This document shows positions 63,550-64,000 of a DNA stretch of 64,000 nt, piece by piece (positions within the stretch are counted from its first letter, which is position 1; each line of letters opens with the position of its first letter). A program made the position numbers and the translations under genes. The notes below the pieces were generated by a model. That model searched no databases. It saw only the letters and a program-made list of their open reading frames with translations, and was not told the DNA's origin. This stretch comes from Verrucomicrobium sp. BvORR106 (GTDB taxonomy: Bacteria; Verrucomicrobiota; Verrucomicrobiia; Verrucomicrobiales; Verrucomicrobiaceae), in contig NZ_BATR01000069.1 of the NCBI RefSeq assembly GCF_000739655.1, forward strand, positions 1-64,000. Direction: 5' to 3'.

Positions 63550-64000
63550 CTAGAACTTGAAGACGAAGTTCAGCTTCACGGTGTAGATGGTGTCGCCATC
63601 GTCGAAGGGCTGGCTGGCCCAGGACTCGAGCACGACGTTCTCATGCACGGCGTAGAGGAAGCCGAGACTGCCCATCCACTGGGACTCGTCCTGGACCTGG
63701 GTGAAGTCGCTGCGCAGGGTGAGGTCGCGCTCGAAGAGCTTCACGGTCTTGTCCACACCGAGCAGGACGCTGTTGTTGTCCGTCTGGAAGCCGTAGCCGG
63801 CGTGGGCGCGGAAGAGGCCGCCGAAGTCATGCGAGAGCACGAGGTAGCTGAAGGGATCGCCCGCGCGGTCGCGGTCGTCTTCCGTGATGGCGATGTTCGC
63901 CACGCCGATGCCGAGGGAGGGGAGGCCTTCACCGAAGGGGAGGCTGTACTTCGCCTGGAGCACCACGGGGCCGCCCTTGTCCGGGAGGATGTGGGAGTCC
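63550..64000 (-). CDS. Probable outer-membrane beta-barrel protein (5' end outside window)
   Basis: The open frame covers the last 149 residues of a protein; the start lies beyond 64000. It is made of alternating amphipathic strands (VVLQAKYSLPFGEGLPSLGI, GLFRAHAGYGFQTDNNSVLL, VLESWASQPFDDGDTIYTVK) and ends in LNFVFKF with terminal Phe, the sorting signal of outer-membrane barrels. Strand pattern and the phrase DKTVKLFERDLTLRSDFTQV resemble transport or porin-like barrels of unknown substrate. Partner of the rhodanese gene by position. Confidence 0.75.
   Translation of the reverse strand, partial: DSHILPDKGGPVVLQAKYSLPFGEGLPSLGIGVANIAITEDDRDRAGDPFSYLVLSHDFGGLFRAHAGYGFQTDNNSVLLGVDKTVKLFERDLTLRSDFTQVQDESQWMGSLGFLYAVHENVVLESWASQPFDDGDTIYTVKLNFVFKF

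Overview
The window is GC-rich bacterial DNA that most likely comes from a verrucomicrobial chromosome (Verrucomicrobiales). The evidence is the set of families that are expanded in the Planctomycetes-Verrucomicrobia group: cytochrome/DUF1549/DUF1553, DUF1501, DUF1552, DUF1587/1588/1592, DUF1080 and PVC-type membrane-bound dehydrogenase-cytochrome proteins. Other support is the large number of secreted glycan-degrading enzymes, giant exported proteins with repeated beta-sandwich tails, and dense families of short hairpin repeats between genes. No rRNA, tRNA, CRISPR array or complete insertion sequence was seen.

Region 1 (about 0.3-13.4 kb, plus strand) is a glycan-degradation locus. It holds a GH16 glucanase-like enzyme, a two-component pair (exported-sensor histidine kinase plus NarL-type regulator), a GH16 domain fused to a cytochrome/DUF1549/DUF1553 protein, DUF1501, DUF1080 and a PVC-type dehydrogenase-cytochrome. 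Three of these reading frames are broken: an in-frame TAG at 6253 and two frameshifts near 10469 and 12839. Region 2 (13.5-21.4 kb) is a xylan module: an AraC/PAS regulator divergent from xylose isomerase, a GH10-like protein with His where the acid/base Glu is expected, a bifunctional GH10 xylanase-CE1 esterase, an SGNH-like exported protein, and a divergent MarR regulator with a perfect 16-bp palindrome upstream. A 20-bp imperfect palindrome (consensus TGTAGCGAATTTTCGCTACA) occurs six times between 0.3 and 26.3 kb, five times shortly upstream of an exported enzyme gene. It may mark a regulon.

Region 3 (22.0-32.6 kb) holds an exported chondroitinase-ABC-like PL8 protein and a 1697-residue metzincin protease. 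The two share a duplicated C-terminal tail of about 540 residues. A helical-repeat protein is translationally coupled to the protease. Region 4 (32.6-48.3 kb) contains a patatin-like phospholipase, a two-gene unit of a possible ADP-ribosyltransferase-like protein plus a Lys/Arg-rich small protein, a minus-strand operon (DUF1592-type cytochrome, DUF1552, polysaccharide pyruvyl transferase), a GH18 protein, a low-complexity DGPR-repeat protein, and lipoprotein alpha/beta hydrolases.

Region 5 (48.6-62.1 kb) is an accessory array of about 18 small plus-strand genes: GNAT, RibD/DHFR-like, HIT, HAD, small membrane proteins, lipoproteins, and several that resemble immunity proteins (Tdi1/DUF1851-like, DUF4304-like, DUF2314-like). 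Many are separated by copies of a hairpin repeat, and some are truncated or frameshifted. Region 6 (62.5-64 kb, minus strand) has an exported tandem rhodanese with a clear intrinsic terminator, and the end of a probable outer-membrane beta-barrel gene that runs out of the window.
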